Assembly (NCBI GenBank): GCA_032158125.1
Contig: JASKOT010000030.1
Location: 62,001-126,000, forward strand
Source of the DNA: Papiliotrema nemorosa
Lineage: Eukaryota > Basidiomycota > Tremellomycetes > Tremellales > Rhynchogastremaceae
Length of the DNA: 64,000 nt
Direction: 5' to 3'
The position numbers and the translations under genes were made by a program. Below are positions 45,581-57,464 of the stretch, piece by piece. Each line of letters starts with the position of its first letter. Position 1 is the first letter of the stretch. The notes beneath the pieces are model-generated. The model was not told where the DNA came from. It made no database searches and was given only the letters and a program-made list of their open reading frames with translations.

Positions 45581-45920
45581 GGTGAGACTGAACTTGCGAT
45601 GGTGACTTTCTACAAACAGGTGATTGGATTCTCAAGTAGAACTTGACTTCGAAGGATCCGATGTCCGACACGGGTGACTTGGTATGTAAAGTCAAAGGTG
45701 CTTGTACAAACGTTGCGATAATCGTCAGACGAAGGTGACCGGTTCTTTAAGTGGGTGGCAAATACAAGGTCCCGCACGGCGACTGCGGGGAAATGCGGGG
45801 GGAGGGGGTCTACTCTTGGCCTGATTCGGCCCATCTTGCAGTCGTCGTCGTCACCACAGCCCCCTTTCGACGTTGACCATTACCCTTCTTGACTCTACAT
45901 CGCACCCATAGATAAACATC
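45581..45920. other. Divergent promoter region (VMA3 / RVS167)
   Basis: About 340 bp. The GTGGGGGG-like run GGGGGGAGGGGG at 45799-45810 on the plus strand is the only compositional feature. No other element was recognised. Confidence 0.45.
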
Positions 45921-47701
45921 ATGAAGGGACTCACAAAAGCTCTCCAGCGGTACGTATCGATCCGACTTCCAGGTGCTGATGGACAGGACACCGCACAACT
46001 TGACTAGCCGGATTGGGATGGCCAAGAGTGAGCCCGAGTCGACCTACAGGACACCTGTGCTAATGATCAGAATCGACCGACCCAGAATTCAACGACTAGT
46101 AAGATCAATCTCTGCAGTCTTTGAAGTCATCTGACACCCCAGTCAAGGCAAATTCGCAGCTGTCGAGACGGCATGTGAGAAGATGTTGAAGGATTCTACG
46201 GTATTCCGAGATGCTGTCTCTGGTGGGTATTTGCTCCTCTGGCGGATCTGGACCAGCGTGAATAACAATATCGTGATTGATTTACAGGCCTTCTGTCCTC
46301 CGGATCGAGCTTCTCGACGTCGATGGCTACGCTGTTCTCGCCCATGGGAGCAGAGTTCAACTTGGCGCAGAAACATCCTCAGAGCGAGATCACTTTGAAG
46401 AACATTGATCAATACCAAAGGCTTATGGAGGAGCTGCGAGGTGAGTACACCCTACATTCTACCTGTCGTAACATAGATCTCCATTGAACCTCATGGCTGA
46501 CTTGGCAGAAACCCTCGCTCCAGAACTGGATCTCATTGATAGCCGAATCGTAGCTCCTTCCAAGGAACTGGTCGAGATTTGCAAAAAGATCAGAAAGACA
46601 ATCACAAAGCGAGAACACAAGCTCGTCGATTATGATAGACACAATAACAGCTTGAACAAGCTTCGAGAGAAGAAGGAGAAATCGTTATCAGACGAAAAGA
46701 ACCTCTTCAAGGTGGGTTGATATGCCTGCACTCTCTAAATTGCTGCCTCCCATCACTCGATCGTTCCCGCTCTATTTGCATCTTTAATCGAAAATGGCAA
46801 GTCGGGCGGAGCTGAATCTACAGGTCGAGCAAGACTTCGAACTTGCCACGGGCGAGTACGAGCATTACAACAATGCTCTCAAGACGGAGCTCCCGCAATT
46901 CATCGGCATGGCCACCAGATTCATCGATCCGTTGTTCCACTCGTTCTACTATATGCAGTGAGTCTCGCATGTCTTGCCCAGCTCGATCCCAGTTTCAACA
47001 ATGGCACCTATGTGCAAGACGGCAATCTCTGAGCAGCTTCACTGACTTTCAGGCTCAACGTGTATTACATCATGCTTGAAAAGGTCCAATCGTTCGCAGA
47101 TGGAAAATACGATCTAGGCCGCAAAGACATCGAAAACATCTACCTAGAGCAACGAGGCGATGCAGCAGAGCAAATCGAGGAGCTCTCCATTACCAAAAGG
47201 ACAGTCTCCACCGCCAAGCTGCTCCAAACCCATCGACAAGCTTCTGGATCGTCATCCCTCGGTCGAAACTCTTCTCTTGCGAGCCGGACTTCTGGTCTGG
47301 ATAGGAAGACTTCCGATGCGGCTTACTCCAAGAAGGCTGAATCTACCTCGTACGCTCCGCCTTCGAGAACTGTGGCTGCTCCACCGCCTTATACCACCAC
47401 TCCATCTTCCTCGTCAATCACAAAGAAGGCACCTCCACCTCCACCACCACTCAAGCCCAAGCCGAGCTACAATGCCGCCAAGTACGCTACGGCCTTGTTC
47501 GACTACGAAGCTCAGGTCAGTTGACCCATCGCCGGTATGATATGCAAGCTGATACAGCAGGCCGAAGGAGACTTGTCTTTCTCAGCTGGAGACAGGATCG
47601 AGATCATCGAAAGGAGCGACAATGTCGATGACTGGTGGACGGGCAGGCTAAACGGACGCACTGGAATCTTCCCCGGAAACTATACTCAAGCCGACGCATG
47701 A
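45921..47701 (+). CDS. RVS167: Rvs167/amphiphysin-type BAR-SH3 endocytic protein
   Basis: Start [10 protein letters not shown], then small exons that join as [28 protein letters not shown] and [26 protein letters not shown]. Together these form the BAR N-terminus; the third exon is only 28 nt (46071-46098). The long BAR helices continue ([68 protein letters not shown]) and dimerise to bend membranes at endocytic sites. A Ser/Thr/Pro-rich linker with [11 protein letters not shown] precedes the SH3 domain ([37 protein letters not shown]), which binds Pro-rich actin regulators. The SH3 is split by an intron after DYEAQ. The gene is complete, about 430 aa. Confidence 0.93.
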
Positions 47702-48039
47702 GTTGTTGGAGGGACACGTCGCTGAATGGGGATCTTGAAGATGGATCGGAACTGAATGGTGCAATAGCAGGTGGAATAGAAAGCTTGATCGCGTAGTAGG
47801 GAAAGATGATGTATCGGTTGCAAGGGCACGAACACTGATACCACTGCTTACGCCAACGGTCGACTGACACCTAGCTTTACGGTCATCAGTGTGGGTTTTT
47901 GTACTCTGCTGGCGTTCGACGAGTAGACGGTCACATAGGTCATCATCTCGCCGGGGCTGAATGATACTGAATACGGCGGAGAAGAACCATATAGGTGGAT
48001 CACCCTTCGTACCTCCAAGATTTGCGCGACCATGTCGAG
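47702..48039. other. Tail-to-tail intergenic region (RVS167 / coiled-coil protein)
   Basis: About 340 bp between convergent stop codons. Open frames here on the minus strand are shadows. No terminator-like or RNA element was recognised. Confidence 0.45.
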
Positions 48040-50636
48040 CTAGACGGAAGCGATGACTTCCCCATACATCTTCTCCCAAGCTGTCAAAGCGTTCTGTGGC
48101 TCTTTGACCGATCCACCTTGTCCGCCGGGTATTGGAGACCTCACCAGGAGGTCAGTCTCTACTTCCATCCTTTCCTCCACAATGTGCCCATCAGCTTTAG
48201 GGGTGGCGCTTTCTTCAAAGTCATCAACGAAACTCGACAGGTTTGCCTGGAGTGAGCTGAAATCCCGAAGTTGAAGGAAGCTCACGTATGGACCTGCCGG
48301 TTTCATCCCGGTCAATCTCTCGCTCAGTTCAGCTATACCGATCGGGCGACGAGAAGGAACAGTATGCTCGGTCAAGATTGAAGGTGAGGTAGGCGGATCA
48401 GGGAGAAGTGAATGGTCCGATGGCTGTGAGTCAGCTTGCTCTCGAATCAACCAATCTTAGAAGCTGACAGCGTAAGCTAGAGGCGACTTGACTGTGTTCG
48501 CGAGCAGAGAGGGAATGTCTCGAAGTGTACGTGGAACTGGGACAGGGTGGTGGAGCGCTTCACGGTGTTCTCTCTCATTCATCTGAAGTGAGCTCACTCG
48601 CGCCAAGAATGAAAGACAGTGACAGCTCACTTCATCTTCGCCACGATGATATGCTCGAGTCACTCTGCTCGCCTCACTAGGTGCTTGTCCATGATGAGGA
48701 CCCATCCCCGACATTTGCGTCATATAAGTCCGGTGAGACCGTGCGGGAGAAGCACGACGCACCTCATGGTCCGCCATTTCTTCCGCTTGCATCTGTGTTC
48801 GCGCCAACCTTTCGGCCTTCTTCTTCCAAGATTTGCCCTCTTTCACCAAAGCCTTGATCTCGTCCTCCTGCATGTCAGCTGAGACAGTTCATGAGACTCG
48901 AGCCGACTTGTCTATCAAGTCGACGACGCAGTGCGTCTCGATCTCTCTCGAATCGGTCCGCGTCTTGTTCCTACCTATCAGTTGGAGCTCGGAAAACTCG
49001 GATCAACTGACCTTGATGAGGAGCTCTTCGTTACGGTGTCGAAGACCTTCCATCTCCATTCTCATCATTTTGATCTTATCGATAAACTTTGCCTTCTCCG
49101 TCTAGACAAAAGTCGATCAGCTCTGGGTACCGATATCAAGCACGGCGCCAATACGCCAGACTGATGAGACTCGATGGACGGATTTGATGCTTACTTCTAG
49201 GACTTTGAGCCTATCGTTGTTGCGCGATATCTCCATTCGCATTCCGTGGTTTTGTACGCCCAGATCGTCGAGGCGTCGTTTCAGATTCTGGTTGTCCTGA
49301 TCACCCGCCGACGACTGCTCGTCAGTCATCCCTCACCATATATTTTCACCATGGCATTTGAGAAGCTTGCGTGAGACGATGACTTACTCGATTCTGCCAC
49401 GCCTTTTGTGCATTCTCCAAAGCCCTTTTGGAATTCTGTTCCTTCTCCAACAAACCCTTCAGTCCAGCCAATTGCGCCCCGAGCTCGTTCTTCTCTTTCG
49501 CCAGAGAAGACTGATGCATGATGGCGGATCGTTCTTTAGACTCCGCTTCAGCTCTCTTACGTTTTTCCTCTTGAAGCTTGAGTTCAGTATCTTCGAGCTG
49601 GATTTGTAGTTGGGTCCTCTCGGTGGACAGGGAATCTGACCGTGTGGCGAACTTTCGCAGCTTTTCGAGCTCGAGAAGACACTGAGATAAGTCTGCTTTG
49701 AGGAGTTCTTCTCGAGCTCTTGAAGCCTATGATGAGCTGCAGCCCAACCTCCTCAAAGAATGGATCAGCTCACTAGGTGCTCCTTGAGATCAGGCTTTGG
49801 AGCAGGCAGAGTGGCGATTGCCTGGTCGAGTTCAAGTCGATGTCTCGCTTCAATCTGATCGACAAGCTTCCCCACCTCGTCAGAGGTATACTACACCAGT
49901 GAGTTGATGTGAAGTGATCGCGTCATAGGTGTCTCACCATCATTCGGCGATCTACAGTCTCTAAAGCTCTAGGTGCTTCGAGACGATCATTCCTCTCTGG
50001 GTAAGAAGGCTCGTTCGGGCGTGTGGGAATGGGCGGTGGAGCCCGTTGACTACCTAGCAGCCGGTCTATTCTAGCTCGTAGCTCGGCTATCTCATCGTTT
50101 CTTGCCATGGTGTCTTGTTGGGGGAAATGATGAGGCTGATGCGTTAGTGGGTCAGTCTGGCTTTGGACGTCGACCTCACGTACCAGGTGGCGATCAGCGG
50201 TGACAGGAGCGAGGGGGGTCGCTAGAATGGAGTTCCTGTCGTCTAGCCTAGAGAGTGGACCTCGTGGGTAAGGTGAATAAGGATGATGAGAAGAAGGACG
50301 GGGAGGGAGAGGGTGGGTAATTCGTGAGCTTGTCAAGGCAACAGGGGCGTCAGAGGAGGTCTGTGCCCAACCTTCGTCTACTGCCTTGCCGGCATGATAA
50401 TCGACGTGTGGCGTGAAGGGCGCGTTATCTACTATGGAGAGGTGCTGCGTAGGGATAGCCGGCTCTGATGACCATCCCCTTTGGTCCTCCCCTACCCAGT
50501 TTCTGGCTGGGTAATGGTCGGCAGGGCTAGATGGGGAGACGATAGGCGCGGAAGTGATAACTTCGCTGTGTCTGATGGCTTTGTATAGCTGGCGATAATG
50601 ACTATTCCTTTGTCCTCTGGTGGTCTTGAGAGGCAT
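48040..50636 (-). CDS. Long coiled-coil protein, function unknown
   Basis: Start MPLKTTRGQRNSHYRQLYKA at 50636. The first 180 residues are polar and Pro/Ser-rich. The middle and C-terminal exons give repeated heptad-like coils: MARNDEIAELRARIDRLLG, VGKLVDQIEARHRLELDQAI, EELLKADLSQCLLELEKL, LQIQLEDTELKLQEEKRK, NQNLKRRLDDLGVQNHGM, TEKAKFIDKIKMMRMEME, then EDEIKALVKEGKSWKKKAE. A Ser/Arg-rich segment and a C-terminal helix (IAELSERLTGMK) close the protein. At least nine short introns were placed by frame. The end reads NALTAWEKMYGEVIASV. The style is that of a cytoskeletal, polarity or spindle-pole scaffold. I do not recognise an orthologue, and the coils alone do not fix a role. Confidence 0.7.
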
Positions 50637-51445
50637 AGACGGAGTTATCAGGGGTTTTTCTTCTACACAGAGAATGTCCGGCGGAAGATTTGCGAGGAGG
50701 GTCGATCGGTGGTGTGGAAAAAGGGGAAATTGGGACTAAGACGCAAGAATGCTGCTAGAGTAGGAGGATCCAAGTCAGCTTTGAAGTTTGATATCAGAAA
50801 CGAGAGTCAAGGCACAAGAATATACGACAAGAGCAATGATCGTTTAGTTTCACCGAGGAGATGAGCTGATTGGTGGCTGCCTGTTGCATGCGCCCCATAA
50901 CCTGCCTATCGCTTAGATCGCTGGATGGATACTAGACCCGGAAAGCCTACCTCAAAGCAAGACTCAGGGGCTATCTTGATCGTTATCGTGCTTCGAGTGG
51001 CTCCAGATACAGTCGCCGTTGAGGAAGGTAAGAGGGTAGACTCGGACCAACCGTCCCTAGCCCCCTTCTCACGATTGTCCAAGTCACACAGCCAGCAGCC
51101 GGCTGGTCATCTTCCTTCATCATCTCCACCATGATCTCGAGTCCATGCATATCCTGCAGTGTCTTCGGGCTCCTGGCCTGCAGGAGCAGCGGCCGGCATT
51201 GAAGCCGACGCCACTCACTGCGCCCACGGAGATCCCCGGTTTCTCCGTTGCCGCCCCGCATATCAGTCACTCCCCCCCTTACGACACCCCACCCCAGAAT
51301 ACCACCGACCCCCCCTCGTTGAACATCCACCTCTGTTGACAATCCATTCCACCTCCAGCACACTCATCACACGACACTCTCACACCTTCTCCCTCTACCG
51401 CTACTGCCTTAAACACCTCCCGGAACATCTCTTTACTACCCTTCG
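50637..51445. other. Divergent intergenic region and long leader of SNF4
   Basis: About 810 bp. The 300 bases before 51446 are C-rich and hold several short out-of-frame ATGs, so the SNF4 mRNA leader, if it extends this far, would carry upstream ORFs. No RNA gene was recognised. Confidence 0.45.
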
Positions 51446-53043
51446 ATGGCCGTCAGATCCCCATCAACCCCTCCTCCAGGGTACCACAATTCCCATTCGC
51501 ACCCACCTACCGCCCCCATCCCCATCTCCCCCGGTCCCAACTCTGCTCTCGGACGCGCTGCATCTCTGTCTCGTCCACCTAGACGCGGCTCACAGTCCAT
51601 TCCAGCCGGCACATCAGGCTCATCCCTCGCTCGAAGGCCCTCGAGAGCTACCCATGCGCCGATCTCACCGCCGAAACCGCTCAATCACGAGGAAGCCCTG
51701 GAGGCTTTGAGGGGGTTCTTGAAAGAGAGGTCGAGCTATGATGTTTTTCCCGTGTCGTTCAGGATGATCGTGTTGGATACTCAGCTGAAAGTGAAAAAGG
51801 CACTAGACGTGATGCTCCTTTACGGTGAGTCGACACTATATCACCACAGAATGGGGCCTAATCGACAGGAGTCGTGTCGGCACCGCTGTGGAACACTGAG
51901 ACGGCAAAGTTTGCGGGTAAACTCACGATAGTGCTCTGTTGTGACGGCCCAGCTGACAATCAGGAATGTTCACGGTGCAAGACGTCATCCACCTCATTCA
52001 GTACTACTACCACACGTCATCCTGGGAAGGTGCATCAGCAGATGTAGAGCAGATCCGACTTCAGAGCATCAGAGGTGGGTCGAATAGCGTAGTAGCTGTG
52101 TAGCGGAGCTCAAGATAGACATCGAGAAGACGCTGAGCGTCCCTCCCCCTCCCCTTCTCTCCGTTCACCCCCTTCGACCATTATACGATGCTTGTCGATT
52201 CCTCATCCGAACCCACGCGAGAAGGCTACCTTTGATAGATAAAGACTCGCAGACGAGCTCAGAGGTTGTCATCTCAGTCTTGACGCAGTACCGAGTGCTC
52301 AAATTCATTGCCATGAATGTAAGTCGTCTCGGACAGATTGGGAATCTAGCTGAGGATAGTGTCGAGACATCACCCAGTATTTGACAAAGAGCGTCCAAGA
52401 GCTTGGCATCGGGACATATGTTGCATCAGACAAGCCGGAAGGAAGCACGATGCCGTTCTATCCCATTTCGACGGCGACTCTGGAGACTACGGTTTTCGAT
52501 GTGGTCCACATGTTCTCGGAACAAGGTATCTCGGCTGTGCCAATTGTCGATGAACAGGGCAAGGTGCTCAATCTCTACGAAACGGTAGACGTCATTGTGA
52601 GCTTGCTCATTCCTTCGCTTTGCTTTTCAAGCTGATGTGTAGACTCTCACGCGGAATGGAGCATACCAATCCCTAGATCTCAACATGGCGCAGGCGCTCA
52701 AGCAGCGTTCCACAGACTTCCCAGGGGTGGTCACTTGTTCACCAAAAGACTCTCTTAGCGCAATCTTCTCCTTGATCAGAATAAGGAGAGTGCATCGATT
52801 GGTCGTTATAGCAGGTCGAGATGATCCTCAGCCCGGTCGATTGGTAGGGGTCATCTCGTTGAGCGATATCATGAGAGCATTGATCGTGAGCTTCTGCGTA
52901 TTCCATGTCGTCTCCAGCTGACACGATAGGGCCACGAGATTCCACTTGGAGGGTCTGGTGTTGGTGCAGAGAATATAGATCGAGCATTGAGGGAAGAGGC
53001 AGCAGAAGACGGAGTGTTTGCTTCGAGCCAAAGCACAGAGTAG
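51446..53043 (+). CDS. SNF4: SNF4, gamma (CBS-domain) subunit of the SNF1/AMPK kinase
   Basis: Start MAVRSPSTPPPGYHNSHSHP, a Pro/Ser-rich head absent from the yeast protein. The four CBS repeats follow in the usual order. The first has LRGFLKERSSYDVFPVS and KVKKALDVMLLYG; next comes APLWNTETAKFAGMFTVQDVIHLIQYY. Then SVHPLRPLYDACRFLIRTHARRLPLID, VLKFIAMN, IGTYVASDKPEGSTM and VVHMFSEQGISAVPIVDEQGKVLNLYETVDVI. The fourth has SAIFSLIRIRRVHRLVVIAG and GRLVGVISLSDIMRALI. CBS pairs bind AMP/ADP/ATP and set kinase activity under glucose or energy stress. The C-terminus ends FASSQSTE at 53043. Six or so introns interrupt it, one after LLYG. Repeats and ligand-contact motifs look intact. Confidence 0.93.
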
Positions 53044-53998
53044 ATCGCATTGAAGGCCGAGTCGGACGAGTGGAGGAGTATCATGTAGTTGTTAGAACAT
53101 GTTTCCGCTCCTAGCATGTATTGTTGTGACTTCAAGCCTGCACGCTGAGCCAGCGACCGCCGGTAAGGTCGGGGAAATCGAGGGGACCGAGCGGAGATTT
53201 CCATGGTGTTTACTGATGGTTTGGGGATCGTCCACATCCCCACTGACTCTTTCGGAGAAGCGACAGTCACAGCATGACCCCACGCTACGTCAAGTAGGAC
53301 CATCTTTGCAAGTCTCTGCTGGCTCGTTTGGGCGGACCTTAAGGAAGCAGGAAAAAGCAAGAAGAAGCTACCTCGGCCTGCCGAGTCGTCGACTCTCGAT
53401 CACCCTTCGGACATCCCTGTCCTACTTCGGATCATTTCGCCAAAGTCATGTTTCAAAGGGTCGCCTTGGTGATGATGATGACGACGACGAGCACAACCCT
53501 CGCGGGGGAGGCAGTGTCAAAGGATGCCCGGCAAAGTCATGTTGATCGTCAGCCACCCCCTCCTTCCCCTTGACCCCTCGAGTGCCCTTTCCCCTTGAGC
53601 ACCTTGGTCTCCCCCACATCGATGACACACACACATACCCACACGATGCACTAAGATCATGGGGCTCTGACAGGATTCTTACCGCCGGCATTGGCCAAAA
53701 TCAGTAAAAATGAACTCCCACCCGAAATGGGGCCAGAGTGAAGTGAGGTATATATTCCACAAAGGAAGGATCTCCCTCTTCTCACCCAATACTTACCTCG
53801 GCGAACAGCAGCAACACCATCAACAATCTCCTCTGTTCTCTTAGATCCGACCGTCGGTGATTCTCCTTTGACACGAGGTTACTCGATCCATCTCTGCGCA
53901 ACTATATCCTGCACTCTTTGGGCAGGAGCCTCCCATCGCTTGACAACCGCCCCCTCCACCACCCAAGAAAAAGCAACACCCCATCGTCTTCGCTCAAG
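53044..53998. other. Intergenic region between SNF4 and the unknown gene at 54.0 kb
   Basis: About 955 bp. An antisense open frame of 163 codons (52869-53360) overlaps the SNF4 end and is taken as a shadow. A GATGATGATGACGACGACGA microrepeat lies at 53470-53489. Near 53748-53758 is an AT-rich GTATATATTCC that could be a TATA element, about 250 bp before the next start. Confidence 0.45.
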
Positions 53999-55557
53999 AT
54001 GACGGTACCTACTTATGCTCGTGTGTCCTCCCTCACTCACTGGAACACCTTTTTCCACCCTACTTCCGGACTCTTCCGTCTTCCCTCGACCCATGGAACC
54101 ACCATCGAGCATCTCGACATCGACCTCCGATTTGTCGAGCACGAACATGATAATTACGCCTCCACCCATCTCAAAGATGCCCCGGGAGTGACGGGGAACT
54201 GGATGACTCCCCATGCGATGGCCGACGTGTACCTTCCCAATGTGGCGGTGATCACGTTGAGAGGGGCAGAGCATTGCCACGACCATGAAGAGAGGATGGA
54301 TGCGCTGGCCGAGGTCTTGTTAGCTATCAAGCCCGTTGAAGTCAGATGGTGAGTCCTGCCTGATCCTGTCACCTCATATCATGGCGTGCTGACCCCTAGG
54401 CTCAACGCTACATCCGACCCGGCAGAACAGCTCACATTCTCCACTCATCTCGTCCATCCGGGTATCATCGCCGCGGGTGATATCTGGGCACGTAACGGAG
54501 GGGCCAAAAAGATCGTCATTCAAGGTTAGTCGTATAATCACTCCTTTGTCGAGTCGCTGATCAGCCTTCCACCCATGTCCACCTCGATCATCCTTTCCGA
54601 ACATTCCCGATAAATATCTTCCACCATACCCTTCCAGGCGGTTTTCCCTGCCCGAACCTCTCGGCTCCAACGCCGTTCTCCCTCACTCCGGCAGCTACGC
54701 CTTGTCCATCTCCCGGGCCTACCAAGACTTCCTTTGGATCTGCTGTGCACTCGCTCTCCACGTTGTCTGCCATTCCTGCACTGAGCACCACCAAGCCCAA
54801 GCCCGTCAGCGAGGAGAAGCTCAAGGAACGAGCTGAACGACGACGATTGGCTGAGTACACCCTCAAGCCACGATTCGAGTTTGCCTTTGGATCCTGGGGA
54901 GCTGAAGTCATCGAGTGGAGATTCGACGGTGAGCTGAGTTGAGACCATACCCATACTGATAAAACAGGCCGATACACTCCCGCGTGTATCCTTGCGAGTA
55001 TCGAACATCTCTTCAATGCTCTGAGCAAGTCATTCCCCTATGCCAGCACCAAGACCGATTCGGATCTTCCTGCCTTGCTGTCCATCGCGCCCTTACCCAC
55101 TGGCATGATCATCGCCCTTCGAGGCCTTGTCGACAAACTTGACATGGAGGACGGTCTCGTTGCTTTCTTGACCGACACCGTCTTCTTTGCTACCAAGGAC
55201 GAGTCCGCCTACGCTCGAGTCTTTGAGGGTATCGCAGATGCCTCGTTGAACAAGGGCCGACAAGCCGATCGACTCAAGGCAGAGATGCTCTTACTCCAAT
55301 CGAAGGCCGAGACATCTGTGGTGAGTATCGCAGAGATTCTCGGTGAAGTCCCGCATAGTCCCCAGAGGTCCGACTCGATGTCGGAGAGCTCCGGATCGCT
55401 CATGCCTGGAGAAACGTACGCTTCGACGGAAGACGAGGGAGAAGCCCAAACTCCCGATATGATCGCTGTCGATGCGATGGTTCCCAGCCAGCAAGTCAAG
55501 GGGAAAGGTCAGCAAGGTTTCGAAGCGGAATCCCCTTCTGCTTCGATGATCATCTGA
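53999..55557 (+). CDS. Unknown cytosolic protein, about 470 aa, conserved-looking but unassigned
   Basis: ATG at 53999 (MTVPTYARVSSLTHWNTFFHPTSGLF). Four exons can be joined by frame: 53999-54350, then a part ending ARNGGAKKIVIQ, a long middle exon, and a C-terminal exon from about 54969. Readable segments include HLDIDLRFVEHEHDN, MADVYLPNVAVITLRGAEHC, LTFSTHLVHPGIIAAGD, then RRRLAEYTLKPRFEFAFGSWGAEVIEWRFDG. The end has LLSIAPLPTGMIIALRGLVDK, DTVFFATKDESAYARV and a Ser/acidic tail. The first half looks like a small alpha/beta domain; the tail looks disordered. No signal peptide, no membrane helix and no known motif was recognised, so I do not assign a function. Confidence 0.65.
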
Positions 55558-57464
55558 AGGATCGGGAAACGATTTTCCGCGCAAGGATACCCTGTATCGC
55601 TGTTTCGAGCCTGTCCGAGACACGCACTTCCGTAGCATTTTCCGTATACCCCATACTCGTCACTGTATTCACCTGGATTGCTTATGATGAGTCTGCCCAT
55701 ATGTATTGATATTTTCGTATAGCGGTCGACCAGGTCGATGCTCCGTTATTGCGGGAAGGAGGAGTGTTGAGTGTCCCTATGTGATTTGATTGATGTACGT
55801 TTCTGGGTCAAAGGACCTGCCCTTTCGTTGCCATCATCCCTTAGCTCCCAGACACAGCGTGGCACCCTCAAGTCACTTGCCCAACCACGGCAAACATCCA
55901 AAGCAGTCTGCAGATAAAGATGTATGCTTGTCGATGGGGATTCAAGGACAAGAAGCTTGAGATGTGACCTGAAGTACGTGGCTGCTCCTCGTGAATTAAT
56001 CCCGTCGATCTGAAGGCCAGGAGCCATGTCGTCTCGGTTCAAGGGACAGGACCGACCCTGAACATTCGGCATTTAGACTACTCACCAAGGGTAATGCCCC
56101 ACAGTCCAAATGAACTGATTGGAATTGGCGCGAGCCGAGGTCAGAGGGCGAGTGAGCAGAGACAATGAGAGTGTGAGAGTGAGATCGTGCATGTGCTCGA
56201 GAGGTGAGATCGAGTTTCAAATTTGGGGGATGAGATCATGATGCGCTGCGCTGTCGTCGCGTCCTTCTCGTTCTGCTCGACCGACCTAGACTCATCTACC
56301 CCACCTACAATTACATCGACACCCTTTTCAAGTATTTGACGCAGCGAAGCATCGCGGCCATCTGCTGTATATTGTAGGAGATCCCCCTTTCAAGACATTA
56401 TCGTACCCCTTTGAGGATCTTGACCTTACGACCGGATCGAAGGAGTGCGACTCTCCCTCTAGTCATCTGGGTCGCCCCTCGTGAGCGCCTCTTTCCACTC
56501 CCTCAGCTCACCTCATTCTCTCACTCTAATAGACTTGTTCGTTGGGAAATACTTACAGCGTCACCGTCGTCACCCCGCTACTTCTCTTCAATCCATCTAT
56601 CCCATCTTGCCTCTTTCAGATGATCATGTCGTTATACACACCACGAGACAGACGCTGAACAGTCAGCTGTTTTATCCGACCGGCCTTCGAGCGACGCTCT
56701 GACGAATAAACGGTTCGGCATACGATCCGCTTCATCTCTGCTACTCCAACAGACCGTACTACCCTGTATCCCACTTAGACTCTCGCCAAACCTCGCTCTT
56801 TCTCTCCCTGCGCCCGATTCCAACGCTCGACATCGCTCAGAATCAAAGTTAGACTGCGAAGCTCAAAAGACGAGGGCTTTGACGACACAGCACGTCACGC
56901 CAGCTGTCCTCTCGATCAAGTGCGACTACCTCACGCGATATATTCATCATCAGAGGAGGTCGGAGTTCTCTCGACTCAGACCGGCAACGTGGAGAGGGAG
57001 GGAAGAGTGTGTACTAGCCATACCGGAGGAAAGACCGAACCACCCGTACGCTCACGTCGACTCCCGTCATACCATCGAGTTCGCACATCGAGTTCAACGG
57101 TCTCGACGATACTCATACTGGAGAACAGCGACTCGAGGAGAAGCCACAACCGTAGCGTCGCTTTGACCTCCCCTTGCTCTCATCCTTATCCCCTTCGACC
57201 TTTCTTTTGCTGGAACGACCCTACATCCACCGTCAACGAAGCGGGACGCACCTACAGAGCGAGATTGCCGACAGCACTTGATCGTTCGTACTGGACCGGA
57301 TTACCCCTCGATCTCCCCACTGTACATATGCTTATAATTATCTCGATGTTTCATCAACCCTCGACTTTGCTTTGCGCACTTGTCCACCATTGCTCCTAAG
57401 CCGATCCCATCCACCGTCCTCGGATCGTCCTAAAAGTACAGAGTAAACGCTCGACATCGGCAAT
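55558..57464. other. Very long intergenic/leader region upstream of the Zn2Cys6 regulator
   Basis: About 1.9 kb, the longest gene-free stretch in the window. The part from 56260 is pyrimidine-rich with several ATGs and open frames (one of 159 codons, 56920-57399) that resemble no family. Such long leaders with upstream ORFs are common for fungal regulators. The first 600 bp also hold open frames on the minus strand without support. Confidence 0.5.

Noticed and set aside
52869..53360. 163-codon open frame on the minus strand over the end of SNF4
   Set aside because: It is antisense to a confirmed CBS-domain exon and has no family resemblance or splice context.
53470..53489. GAT/GAC triplet run as a functional repeat
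   Set aside because: It is a short microsatellite in noncoding sequence with nothing to suggest a function.
56920..57399. 159-codon frame upstream of the Zn2Cys6 gene
   Set aside because: No family resemblance; it lies in a pyrimidine-rich leader where open frames arise easily. Kept only as a possible uORF.
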